Made by a program: the position numbers and the translations under genes. The notes below the pieces were generated by a model. The model was not told the origin of the DNA and did no database searches. It worked only from the letters and a program-made list of their open reading frames with translations. Positions 1 to 7,070 of a stretch of 19,901 nucleotides of DNA are shown here, in pieces (positions within the stretch are counted from its first letter, which is position 1; the number at the start of each line of letters is the position of its first letter). This DNA is from an uncultured Oscillospiraceae bacterium (GTDB lineage: Bacteria > Bacillota > Clostridia > Oscillospirales > Oscillospiraceae): assembly GCA_934660965.1 (NCBI GenBank), contig CAKUIM010000035.1, positions 1-19,901 of the forward strand. Direction: 5' to 3'.

Positions 1-53
1 GCAGCACCAACACCCTTGCCTGCCTTGCCGTCCTCACGGCGGACTGAAGCTGT

Positions 54-90
54 AAGACAAAAAGCGCCCGGACCATACGGTCCGGGCGCT
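54..90 (-). terminator. Intrinsic terminator of typA
   Basis: A perfect 12-bp stem (63-74 with 79-90, loop ATAC) lies 16 nt past the typA stop. On the minus strand it is followed by TTTTTGTCTT, a good U-tract. Its 28-nt stem-loop matches the hairpin at 6819-6846 at 25 of 28 positions. Confidence 0.9.
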
Positions 91-106
91 GCCGTTTTGT
101 CGGGCT

Positions 107-1933
107 TTACTTGCCCCGCATGAGCTGCTTCATACGCTTTTCGTGGTTGAGGATGCTCTTGCGCAGGCGCAGATTTTCCGGCGTGACCTCCAGAAGCTCG
201 TCGTCGGCCAGAAACTCCAGGCACTGCTCCAGGCTCATGGTGCGGGGGGGCACCAGGCGCAGCGCCTCGTCCGAGCCGGAGGCCCGCATATTGGTCAGCT
301 GCTTTTTGCGGCACACGTTGACGGTGATGTCTTCCATCTTGGGGCACACGCCCACCACCATGCCCTCGTACACCGGCACGCCCGCGCCGATGAACAGCGC
401 GCCCCGCTCCTGGGCGGCGTACAGGCCGTAGGTGACGGACTCGCCCGTCTCATAGGCCACCAGCGACCCGGTGTTGCGCCGCTGGATGTCCCCCTTGTAG
501 GGGGCGTACTTCTCAAAGACGGAGGCCAGGATGCCCTCGCCCTTGGTGTCGGTGAGGAACTCGTTGCGGTAGCCGAACAGCCCCCGGGAGGGCACCAGAA
601 ACTCCAGCTTCATCCGGCTGCCCACCGGCGTCATGGAGAGGAACTCGCCCTTGCGGGAGCCCAGCTTCTCCATCACCGCGCCCATGCTCTCCGAGGGCAC
701 GTCGATGACCACCCGCTCGATGGGCTCGCACTTCTTGCCGTCGATCTCCTGGTAGAGCACCCGCGGGGGGGACACCTGGAACTCATAGCCCTCCCGGCGC
801 ATGGTCTCGATGAGGATGGACAGGGACATCTCGCCCCGGCCGGCCACATTGAAGGAGTCGGTGGAGCTTTCCACCTCGCTCACCCGCAGGGACACGTCCT
901 TGAGGGTCTCCCGGAAGAGGCGGTCGCGCAGCTGCCGGCTGGTGACGAATTTGCCCTCCCGGCCGGCGAAGGGGGAGTCGTTTACCGAGAAGGTCATCTC
1001 CAGGGTGGGGGCGGAGATCTTCACAAACTCGATGGGCTCCACCGCGGCAGGGGCGCAGATGGTGTCGCCGATGGTGATGTCGCCGATGCCGCTCATGGCG
1101 ATGATCTCGCCGGCGGCGGCCTCGGTCACCGGGACGCGGGCCAGGCCGTCAAAGGTGTAGAGGGACACCGCCTTGGCCTTCCTGGGGGCCTCGTCCCGGG
1201 CGTGGAAGTTGCATACGGCGATCTCCTGGTTCTGACGGATGGTGCCCCGCTCGATGCGCCCGATGGCGATGCGGCCCACAAACTCGTTGTAGTCGATGGA
1301 GCTCACCAGCATCTGGAAGGGGGCGTCCTTGTCGCACTCGGGGGCGGGGATATAGTCGAGAATGGTCTCGAAGAGGGGGACCAGGTCGGTGCCGGGCACG
1401 TCGGGGGAGTAGCTGGCGGTGCCCTGCCGGCCGGAGCAGAAGAGCATGGGGGAGTCCAGCTGCTCGTCGGTGGCGTCCAGATCCAGCAGCAGCTCCAGCA
1501 CCTCGTCCACCACCTCGTGGACCCGCTGGTCGGGCCGGTCGATCTTGTTGACCACCACAATTACCCGGTGGCCCAGCTCCAGGGCGCGGGAGAGGACGAA
1601 GCGGGTCTGGGGCATGGGGCCCTCGGCGGCGTCCACCAGCAGGATGACGCCGTTGACCATCTTGAGGATGCGCTCCACCTCGCCGCCGAAGTCGGCGTGG
1701 CCTGGGGTGTCCACGATGTTGATCTTGGTGTCCTTGTAGTGGACGGCGGTATTCTTGGCCAGGATGGTGATACCCCGCTCCCGCTCCAGGTCGTTGGAGT
1801 CCATCACCCGGTCCACCGTGGCCTGGTTCTCCCGGTAGATGCCGCCCTGCTTGAGCATTTCGTCCACCAGCGTGGTTTTTCCATGGTCGACGTGGGCGAT
1901 GATGGCGACGTTGCGAAGTTTTTCGTTGCGCAT
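107..1933 (-). CDS. typA: Ribosome-associated GTPase TypA/BipA
   Basis: This is a 608-residue translational GTPase of the TypA/BipA family, which binds the 70S ribosome and supports ribosome assembly and stress or cold adaptation. The N-terminal G domain shows AHVDHGKT (13-20), the switch RGITI (53-57), DTPGH (75-79) and NKID (129-132). EF-G-like domains follow, ending in the TypA-specific lysine- and arginine-rich C-terminus. Length is normal for the family. The open frame extends 31 codons further upstream, but the start MRNEKLRN is preferred: it has GAGGAG about 8 nt upstream and begins exactly where the family does. The gene is monocistronic, with its own promoter (2035-2063) and terminator (54-90). 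The leader is about 95 nt and contains a small GC hairpin (1955-1970). Identification is secure. Confidence 0.97.
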   Translation of the reverse strand: MRNEKLRNVAIIAHVDHGKTTLVDEMLKQGGIYRENQATVDRVMDSNDLERERGITILAKNTAVHYKDTKINIVDTPGHADFGGEVERILKMVNGVILLVDAAEGPMPQTRFVLSRALELGHRVIVVVNKIDRPDQRVHEVVDEVLELLLDLDATDEQLDSPMLFCSGRQGTASYSPDVPGTDLVPLFETILDYIPAPECDKDAPFQMLVSSIDYNEFVGRIAIGRIERGTIRQNQEIAVCNFHARDEAPRKAKAVSLYTFDGLARVPVTEAAAGEIIAMSGIGDITIGDTICAPAAVEPIEFVKISAPTLEMTFSVNDSPFAGREGKFVTSRQLRDRLFRETLKDVSLRVSEVESSTDSFNVAGRGEMSLSILIETMRREGYEFQVSPPRVLYQEIDGKKCEPIERVVIDVPSESMGAVMEKLGSRKGEFLSMTPVGSRMKLEFLVPSRGLFGYRNEFLTDTKGEGILASVFEKYAPYKGDIQRRNTGSLVAYETGESVTYGLYAAQERGALFIGAGVPVYEGMVVGVCPKMEDITVNVCRKKQLTNMRASGSDEALRLVPPRTMSLEQCLEFLADDELLEVTPENLRLRKSILNHEKRMKQLMRGK

Positions 1934-2034
1934 ATAAAATCTCCTCACTGTACGGCGCAGCACGCTGCGCGGCACAAGTATTTCACCAAGGGTAAAAAAG
2001 GCGGGCAGAAGGCACGCCTCAAACACGATGAAAT

Positions 2035-2063
2035 ATTATATTCCCATCGCGGCCGGATTGCAA
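2035..2063 (-). promoter_or_regulatory. Sigma-A-type promoter of typA
   Basis: On the minus strand TTGCAA (2063-2058) and TATAAT (2040-2035) are separated by 17 nt. The expected start near 2028 gives a leader of about 95 nt to the typA ATG. Confidence 0.8.
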
Positions 2064-2144
2064 CCGTCCCAGGGTAAAAAGACGGGATTTTATGACTTTT
2101 TTGGAAGAAGGCCCCCGCGCCGCCTGCTCGCCGGGGGAAAGCGG

Positions 2145-2173
2145 TTGCGTCTGCCGCCGGAAGCTGATACAAT
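2145..2173 (+). promoter_or_regulatory. Sigma-A-type promoter of the HD-domain gene
   Basis: TTGCGT (2145-2150) and TACAAT (2168-2173) are 17 nt apart, about 60 nt upstream of the ATG at 2240. It is divergent from the typA promoter. Besides these promoters, the 306-bp gap 1934-2239 holds only the typA leader and two short A-rich repeats (see findings). Confidence 0.65.
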
Positions 2174-2239
2174 TATCATAGAGCAAAGCGTCCCATCCGG
2201 CCCGTATGGCCGTAGCTGGGGACGAAAGGAGGGGCCCAT

Positions 2240-2821
2240 ATGGCCGCAAAGGAAGAATTTTTGGAAATTTACCGCAGCAACATCACCCGGGAGGGCTCGG
2301 CGGAGCTGCTGGACTACCTGGAGAACCGCAGCGATTTCTTCACCTGCCCGGCCTCGGCCCGGTACCACGGCGCCCACGCCGGCGGGCTGTGCGAGCACAG
2401 CGTGAACGTCTACCGCTGCCTCGCCGACTATCTTGACCGGCCCCGGGCAAAGGAGGTCTACGGCCTTGACTACTCCCCGGAGACGGTGGCCATCGCCGGA
2501 CTTCTTCACGACGTCTGCAAGGTGGGCAGCTACCGCGCCGGCACACGCAACGTGAAAAACGAGACCACCGGCCAGTGGGAAAAAGTGCCCACCTATTTTT
2601 ACGAGGATAAGCTGCCCTACGGCCACGGGGAGAAGTCCGTCTACATCATCTCGGGCTTCATGCGCCTTTCCCGGGAGGAGGCCATGGCCATCCGCTGGCA
2701 CATGGGCTTTTCCGGCCCGGAGGACAACCGCATGGTGGGCCAGGCCATGCGGGAATATCCCCTGGCCATCGCCCTGGCCACCGCCGACATGGAGGCCACC
2801 AGCTTCCTGGAAAAGGAGTAA
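2240..2821 (+). CDS. HD-domain phosphohydrolase
   Basis: A 193-residue soluble protein of the HD superfamily of metal-dependent phosphohydrolases. The metal-ligand pattern is complete: His53 (CEHS), His90-Asp91 (LLHDVCK), His129 (GHGEKS), His154 (RWHMG) and Asp183 (ADMEA). The extra histidines between HD and the final Asp are typical of HD proteins that can bind two metals. The start has a strong site, AAAGGAGG, 7-8 nt before the ATG. It has its own promoter and ends at a bidirectional terminator, so it is a single-gene unit. The substrate cannot be read from sequence: nucleotides, cyclic dinucleotides or a modified nucleotide are all possible. No sensor or partner domain is attached. Confidence 0.88.
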   Translation: MAAKEEFLEIYRSNITREGSAELLDYLENRSDFFTCPASARYHGAHAGGLCEHSVNVYRCLADYLDRPRAKEVYGLDYSPETVAIAGLLHDVCKVGSYRAGTRNVKNETTGQWEKVPTYFYEDKLPYGHGEKSVYIISGFMRLSREEAMAIRWHMGFSGPEDNRMVGQAMREYPLAIALATADMEATSFLEKE

Positions 2822-2830
2822 GCCCCAACG

Positions 2831-2886
2831 CGCGTAAAACGCGCCCCCGCGCTGCCAGTTCGGCGGCGTGGGGGCGCGCTGTTTTT
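2831..2886. terminator. Bidirectional terminator between convergent genes
   Basis: A long GC stem with a few G-U pairs or mismatches (2839-2856 with 2862-2880) is followed by GTTTTTGG on the plus strand and by GTTTTACG on the minus strand. It can end the HD gene and act as backup for the acyltransferase. The rest of 2887-3012 holds only a weak second hairpin on the minus strand, near 2929-2941. Confidence 0.75.
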
Positions 2887-3012
2887 GGGGCGCTGTTGAC
2901 GCCCATCAAGGCGAAATGGGCAAAGCGCCGAAAAGGCGCACCGTCAGGCGTGTTTACTCTTGCCGGGCGATGGTATTTGGGCGCGGCTGCCTGGGTGCGG
3001 TTATTTTGGGCG

Positions 3013-4173
3013 TCAGCCGCCGTTGTCCTCGCTGCCGCCGTCCGGGACGGCTTGGGCCGCCTGGGCCGCCGCCCTTCCCCGGGCGGGCCCCGTCACCCCC
3101 AGCATCCGCCGCAGGCCGGGGATGCGCCGGATGACCGCCTGGGCCAGGAAGGTGGCCAGGGCGGTCAGGCCCACCACCATGAAATACTGGGCGTGGAGGG
3201 AGATGCCGGAATGGGTCTTGAAATAGTTCACCACATAGTAGGCGATGGTCACCAGAATGGTCTGGTGGAGCAGGTACACCGAGTAGGAGGTGGCGGTGAG
3301 GTAGTCGGTGAGGCGATTGCGGCGGTCAAGATATGCCTTTGCAAGGCCGAACAGGGCAAGCACGCTCGCCCAGCGCAGCAGCCGGTAGAGCACCCAATAG
3401 GTCACGCCGTAGTCCGTGCGGGTGACGCAGCGCATGTAGAGATTGGGCACCGCCAGCGCCGCGGCCAGGGCCGCCAGGGGCCAGGCCCAGCGCCGGATCT
3501 TTTCCTGCACTGCCTCGTTGGAGAGCACGAAGAAGCCCAGCAGGAAAAAGCAGATATACTCCGGGAAGCTGTAGTACGAGCGGGAGCGGAGAAAGCCCTC
3601 CGCCGGGAAGATGAACAGCCCAAGGATGGCCGGCAGGGGGAGGGACGCAATAAACCGCTCCACCGCCGCGCCCCGCCGCTTGAACCACACCATGGCGGGC
3701 AGGCAGATGATGGACATGTAGAAGAGAAAGCGGATGTACCAGAAGCCGGTGAAGCTGAAGCCCCCCACATAGCCGCCGAAATCGGTGGAGAAGAAGTATT
3801 TCAGGAATTCGAGGTAGGAGCCCGAGGGCGCCCGGAGATAGTGGGAGAGCTCGCTGAAATAGATCTGCACCGGGGAGAGCAGCGCTGTGCAGAAGGCCAG
3901 GGGGACGAGGAGCTTTGTCACCCGCTCCCGGGCGAACTGCCCCGGGGTGCGCTTGTCCAGGGCATAGTAGGCGCTCACCCCCGCCAGCACAAACAGCACG
4001 GGCATGAACCAGGGGTAGCTTAAAAAGACCAGCTTTTCGTAGATGGCCTTGCCGCCGGGGGCGGTGACGAAAAAGTCCCGGTAGCGGGACGGGCGGAATA
4101 CACAGGCGGCGTGGTAGGGGATGAGCCAAAGAACGGTGATCCATCGCAGGTTGCTGATGTAATGCTTTCTCAT
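3013..4173 (-). CDS. Membrane acyltransferase, acyltransferase-3 family
   Basis: A 386-residue integral membrane protein of the acyltransferase-3 (OafA/YrhL-like) family, whose members transfer acetyl or other acyl groups to cell-surface carbohydrates or lipids. The first hydrophobic segment carries the family signature of an arginine followed by a histidine (SNLRWITVLWLIPYHA). About ten hydrophobic segments follow, including a late SVYLLHQTILV segment typical of the family. The C-terminal tail is low in complexity, rich in Ala, Gly and Pro, and probably cytoplasmic. The start MRKHYISNL is chosen over an in-frame ATG 22 codons upstream because GGAGGTG lies about 8 nt before it and the family begins here. 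No glycan synthesis genes are adjacent, so the acceptor is unknown. Confidence 0.88.
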   Translation of the reverse strand: MRKHYISNLRWITVLWLIPYHAACVFRPSRYRDFFVTAPGGKAIYEKLVFLSYPWFMPVLFVLAGVSAYYALDKRTPGQFARERVTKLLVPLAFCTALLSPVQIYFSELSHYLRAPSGSYLEFLKYFFSTDFGGYVGGFSFTGFWYIRFLFYMSIICLPAMVWFKRRGAAVERFIASLPLPAILGLFIFPAEGFLRSRSYYSFPEYICFFLLGFFVLSNEAVQEKIRRWAWPLAALAAALAVPNLYMRCVTRTDYGVTYWVLYRLLRWASVLALFGLAKAYLDRRNRLTDYLTATSYSVYLLHQTILVTIAYYVVNYFKTHSGISLHAQYFMVVGLTALATFLAQAVIRRIPGLRRMLGVTGPARGRAAAQAAQAVPDGGSEDNGG

Positions 4174-4352
4174 AGCCGGCACCTCCGTTTTTCTTTGAAA
4201 AGGAGCAAGTTTTGTGCCAGCGGCGGCGGGGAAGGGCAAAGCGGGCGGTAGCAGGGCTTTGCCCCCTCCGGGGCGGGAGATGTGTCTGCATTTCCGGCGC
4301 TGCGTGTATAATTTTTTGAAAAGTGTATACGGACGATACGTGCTGCCCTGCG

Positions 4353-4382
4353 AAAAAACGCCCCGCCGGACCCGGCGGGGCG
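4353..4382 (-). terminator. Intrinsic terminator of the dnaD-dnaC operon
   Basis: A perfect 10-bp GC stem (4359-4368 with 4373-4382, loop GACC) is followed on the minus strand by TTTTTT. It lies about 85 nt past the stop of the loader gene and separates that operon from the downstream acyltransferase. The interval 4174-4352 holds no gene. Confidence 0.9.
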
Positions 4383-4398
4383 TGGGGAACAGGGGAGA

Positions 4399-4448
4399 GA
4401 CAGCCCCGGGACAGCCCGGGACGGACAGGGACAGCCGGGGAAGGACAG
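4399..4448. repeat. Five short GACAG repeats in the dnaC 3' region
   Basis: GACAG occurs at 4399, 4410, 4424, 4430 and 4444, mostly within GGGACAGCC-like units. A CCCGGG-ACAG-CCCGGG palindrome sits at 4405-4420. It lies between the dnaC stop and its terminator, with no evident coding role. Confidence 0.55.
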
Positions 4449-4466
4449 AGACGGCCCGGCGCGGCG

Positions 4467-5468
4467 TCAGCGCTGCCGCCGGATGTCGTCGCCGTAGAAG
4501 GTCAGCTCCCGGAACAGCCCGTCGATGCGGGAGGAGATCTGGGGGGTATACCGCCCGGCAATCTGCTCCATGGAGAGGTTGGTGGAGATGATGGTCCGCC
4601 GGTCGGCCAGCAGACGGCTGTTGATGAGTTCGTAGAGGGCGGACTGGACGAAGGGGGTGGTCAGCTCGCTGCCCAGATCGTCCAGAATGAGCAGGTCGCA
4701 GCGCAGGTAGCGCCGGGTGTCGTCCCGGGCCTGCTGACCCTCCTGGATGTCCCGGGAGAACTTTTTTGCCTCAAAGGCGGCGAAGAGGTGGATGGCGGTG
4801 TCGTACACCACGGAGAAGCCCCGCTCCGACACCTCCCGGGCGATGCAGCCGGACAAAAAGGTCTTGCCAAGGCCGGTGCCGCCGGAGAGCAGCAGGTTTT
4901 TCAGCGGGTAGTCAGGGAACTGCCGGGCAAAGCCCTCGCACACGGCGGCGACGCGCCGCATGTTCTCCCGGGGGGAGCGGCTCTCCCCCTGCCAGGGCAG
5001 GTCGCTGTATACGTCCAGCCGCAGCCGGTCGAAGGACTGCTCGTCGGTGAGACTCAAAAGGCTTGTGAGCTGCCGCAGCTGCTCCTGGGCGCACAGCTCC
5101 TTGAGGCACGTACACATCTCCGTGCCCGCCCAGCCGGTGTCGCCGCATTTGGGGCACGCGGGGGTGTCGTCCAGGGCGTCGGCGGCGCAGCCCAGGGCCC
5201 CGAGCAGCTGGGCGCGCTGGGCCTGGAGGGCCAGGTTGCGCTCCCGGATGTCGGCAATCTCCGGCCCGTCGGCGGCCACCGGCCGCCCGGCGGCGATGAG
5301 GTCGGTGAGCTCCACCATAGTGCCCCGCAGGGCGCGGTCGAGCTGGGCAAGGCGGGGCTCGCGCTGATAAAGCTGCCGCTGGAGCAGGCAGCGCCGGCGC
5401 TCCCGCTCATCCCGCCGGCGCTCCAGCCGGGCTGCGGCGCGCTGGACAATCTCCGGTTCAAAGGCCAT
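4467..5468 (-). CDS. dnaC: DnaC-like replicative helicase loader ATPase
   Basis: A 333-residue AAA+ ATPase of the DnaC/DnaI type, which loads the replicative helicase at the origin or during restart. The first 100 residues are a highly charged, probably helical region. A putative zinc-binding cluster follows with Cys105, Cys108, Cys119 and Cys121 (CPKCGD...CTC). The ATPase core has Walker A SGGTGLGKT (195-203), Walker B LLILDDLGSE (259-268), a sensor STN (295-297) and a candidate arginine finger in ISSRI (near 314). The gene begins 6 nt beyond the stop of the DnaD-like gene, with AAAGGCGG about 10 nt before the ATG, so the two are co-transcribed. The symbol follows common clostridial usage; in Bacillus the functional equivalent is dnaI. 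Confidence 0.92.
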   Translation of the reverse strand: MAFEPEIVQRAAARLERRRDERERRRCLLQRQLYQREPRLAQLDRALRGTMVELTDLIAAGRPVAADGPEIADIRERNLALQAQRAQLLGALGCAADALDDTPACPKCGDTGWAGTEMCTCLKELCAQEQLRQLTSLLSLTDEQSFDRLRLDVYSDLPWQGESRSPRENMRRVAAVCEGFARQFPDYPLKNLLLSGGTGLGKTFLSGCIAREVSERGFSVVYDTAIHLFAAFEAKKFSRDIQEGQQARDDTRRYLRCDLLILDDLGSELTTPFVQSALYELINSRLLADRRTIISTNLSMEQIAGRYTPQISSRIDGLFRELTFYGDDIRRQR

Positions 5469-5474
5469 AGGTCA

Positions 5475-6443
5475 TCAGCCGCCTTTCTGTTGGTTTTCCA
5501 GGAACTGGTCGAGCCAGTCCGCGTTCTTCCGGATGCGCTCGGCGGAGGGCTGGAGGGTCTCCGGCTGCTGCCGCGGTGCGCCGCCCTTTTGGGCGCGGGA
5601 GGGCGCCGGGGGCCTGTCCCCGGCGAGCGCCTGGGCGGCGGTGTGGAAGCCAGCCTGGTGCCAGCGCTTGAGGATGGAATTCATGTACGGCCAGTTCATC
5701 TGCTGCTTCTGGAACAGGGTGCGCTCGTAGGCGGCGCGGATGGCGTCATCGGAAAAGCCCATGTCGATCCAGGCGGACAGGTATTCCCGCTCCCGCTCCA
5801 CCGCCGGCCGGCCATGGATGTCCAGCAGGGGGAGGATGTCCCGCTCCCGCCCGGAGACGGCCTGCTGCCGCCGAAGGAAGTCCTCCGCGGCCTCCACCGT
5901 GTCAAGGCCCAGCCGCTTCCAGCGGAAGGCCTCCTTCTTCACCGCCGTCATCCGCGCCCGGCGGCCCGGGCCGTAGCGCCGCTGGGTCTCGGCGGTGCAC
6001 CAGTGGGCCAGCATCAAAATGACCTCCGGCGGCAGGGCCAGATAGTCGTAAATGGTGTAGAGGGATTTCAGGTCGGTATCATTCATGGGCGCACCCAGGC
6101 AGTCCTCCACCGCCCGGTAGAGCCCGGCAAAGGCCCCCTCCCGCTCCAGAGCGGCGGTGACGTCCGAGCGGGTGTAGTCCGGCGGCGGGGCATCGCGGTC
6201 CGCCGCAGGCGCCGCGGGCGCGTCGGTGCGGCGGGCAAGCTTCAGCCGCTCTAAGTGGGCGAAGGCATCTGCAAGGCGCAGCTCATTCCACTTCAGGGCC
6301 GCGCGGGCCTTTCCCTCGTCCCCGCCGGACTCCAGCAGGGCCAGGTACAAAAGGGCGCAGTCGCCGCTGCCCGAGGCAACAAGCCGCCGCGCCGCCTGGG
6401 CGGACAGGGAGAGTATTTCATTGGGCATGAGCAGCGCCGCCAC
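5475..6443 (-). CDS. DnaD-domain replication initiation protein
   Basis: A 322-residue protein with a winged-helix-like N-terminus (about 1-75), an Ala/Pro/Asp linker (75-92), and two DnaB_2/DnaD-type helical domains (about 95-195 and 205-268). The second carries the characteristic MNWPYMNSILKRW segment (249-261). A Gln- and basic-rich tail ends in WLDQFLENQQKGG. DnaD and DnaB proteins of Firmicutes act before the helicase loader in assembling the initiation complex, which matches the downstream dnaC-like gene. A GTG start at 6443 is chosen because AAAGGAG lies 9 nt upstream. The in-frame ATG five codons later is too far from it, and the two closer ATGs are out of frame. Confidence 0.85.
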   Translation of the reverse strand: MAALLMPNEILSLSAQAARRLVASGSGDCALLYLALLESGGDEGKARAALKWNELRLADAFAHLERLKLARRTDAPAAPAADRDAPPPDYTRSDVTAALEREGAFAGLYRAVEDCLGAPMNDTDLKSLYTIYDYLALPPEVILMLAHWCTAETQRRYGPGRRARMTAVKKEAFRWKRLGLDTVEAAEDFLRRQQAVSGRERDILPLLDIHGRPAVEREREYLSAWIDMGFSDDAIRAAYERTLFQKQQMNWPYMNSILKRWHQAGFHTAAQALAGDRPPAPSRAQKGGAPRQQPETLQPSAERIRKNADWLDQFLENQQKGG

Positions 6444-6484
6444 ATTCCATCGCTCCTTTCGGCAGACCTGTTGTGCAGACTTTT

Positions 6485-6513
6485 ATTTTACAGGAAAACC
6501 CCGTCTTTGACAA
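6485..6513 (-). promoter_or_regulatory. Sigma-A-type promoter of the dnaD-dnaC operon
   Basis: On the minus strand TTGTCA (6513-6508) and TAAAAT (6490-6485) are 17 nt apart, about 40 nt upstream of the GTG start. The hairpin-rich element begins just beyond it. Confidence 0.8.
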
Positions 6514-6544
6514 CCACAAGATGTGGGGATGCACGCGCAGCCTC

Positions 6545-6792
6545 TTTGGCTCCCTCTGACGAGGGAGCTGTTGGTGCGCAGAAATAAAAGCCTCCCTCTG
6601 ACGAGGGAGGTGGCGCGAAGCGCCGGAGGGAGAGATATAATCGCACTGACGCTTAAGGGCTCTCTCCCTGAAGTCAGCCTCACGGCTGACAGGTCTCGCT
6701 GCGGCTCGGTCACGGCGCGGCTCTGACATGCCACCGGCATGCCATTCACTCCCGCGCCGGCCGCTTCGCTACCCTCGTCAGAGGGAGCCAAA
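6545..6792. mobile_element. MITE-like element with 21-bp terminal inverted repeats
   Basis: The ends 6545-6565 and 6772-6792 are exact inverted copies over 21 bp, core GGCTCCCTCTGACGAGGG. Between them lie further hairpins: an 8-bp stem at 6591-6610 around TGAC, carrying the same CTCCCTCTGACGAGGGAG motif; GGCGC-GAA-GCGCC (6612-6624); GTCAGCC-TCAC-GGCTGAC (6673-6690); and ATGCC-ACC-GGCAT (6728-6740). No plausible protein is encoded. The size (248 bp), the TIRs and the lack of a gene fit a non-autonomous element or a nested set of intergenic repeats. No target-site duplication is obvious. Confidence 0.6.
6591..6636. repeat. Internal palindromic repeat unit
   Basis: This unit starts with an 8-bp perfect hairpin (CCTCCCTC-TGAC-GAGGGAGG), continues through GGCGC-GAA-GCGCC and closes with GGAGGGAGAG. 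It repeats the TIR core of the surrounding element, so it may be a second, nested copy. Confidence 0.5.
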
Positions 6793-6816
6793 AGAGTACG
6801 CTTCGCACCGGCGCAA

Positions 6817-6848
6817 GAAGCGCCCGGGCCATGCGGCCCGGGCGCTTC
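6817..6848. terminator. GC hairpin, probable ancestral ileS terminator lacking its U-tract
   Basis: A perfect 14-bp stem (6817-6830 with 6835-6848, loop ATGC) lies 25 nt past the relic ileS stop at 6874. On the minus strand only CTTCTTGCGCC follows, so the U-tract is poor. The core stem-loop is 25/28 identical to the typA terminator. Its position and sequence suggest it ended ileS before the neighbouring insertions; whether it still terminates is uncertain. Confidence 0.5.
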
Positions 6849-6869
6849 GATGGCAGAACATATTTTGAA

Positions 6870-6913
6870 GGCTTTACAGCTCCCCCAGCACCCTGGCGCA
6901 CCGGTCGCACAGC
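6870..6913 (-). repeat. Direct repeat copy A: relic ileS 3' end
   Basis: These 44 bp are identical to 7071-7114. On the minus strand they spell the last 12 codons of ileS (reading CDRCARVLGEL after a Leu) and its TAA, plus 5 nt beyond. This copy is not translated as part of ileS, because the reading frame now stops at the other copy 201 bp upstream in the gene's sense. Confidence 0.95.
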
Positions 6914-7070
6914 ACCCCACGGGGGATCTCCCCCGTGGGGACCCCGATGATTTCAATGCTCGGGCGAACTAAATTCGCCCTGCGCCAAGGTTTTGCTGCG
7001 CAAAACGCTTGTACGCGCTTGCGCGCGCCCCGCGCTGTGGGGCCCCGGCCGAGCTGTGCACCCGGGAGAG
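6914..7070. mobile_element. 157-bp insert between the two ileS 3'-end copies
   Basis: This non-coding block lies exactly between the 44-bp direct repeats. It contains a 12-bp-arm palindrome (6915-6926 with 6929-6940), GGGCGAA-CTAAA-TTCGCCC (6962-6980), TTTTGC-TGC-GCAAAA (6991-7005) and an alternating GCGC-rich stretch (7006-7031). Its right end GAGCTGT (7051-7057) is an inverted copy of ACAGCTC (7077-7083) at the restored ileS end. It is too short to encode a recombinase. It may be a small insertion, a repeat element, or the scar of a larger integrated element. Confidence 0.6.

Noticed and set aside
1..53. Possible C-terminal tail of a plus-strand gene (frame 3 ends with TGA at 45-47; frame 2 ends with TAA at 53-55)
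   Set aside because: Only 14-17 codons are visible and neither tail is recognisable, so no gene can be supported.
143..2077. Long plus-strand open frame opposite typA
   Set aside because: It is a Gly/His/Leu-rich antisense shadow produced by GC-rich codon bias in typA; it has no family features.
6591..6636. CRISPR-like repeat
   Set aside because: The repeated CTCCCTCTGACGAGGG motif occurs as inverted and irregularly spaced copies without regular spacers or cas genes.
6483..6956. Small open frames in the repeat patch on both strands
   Set aside because: They run through inverted repeats, lack ribosome binding sites and change frame with the hairpins; none resembles a protein.
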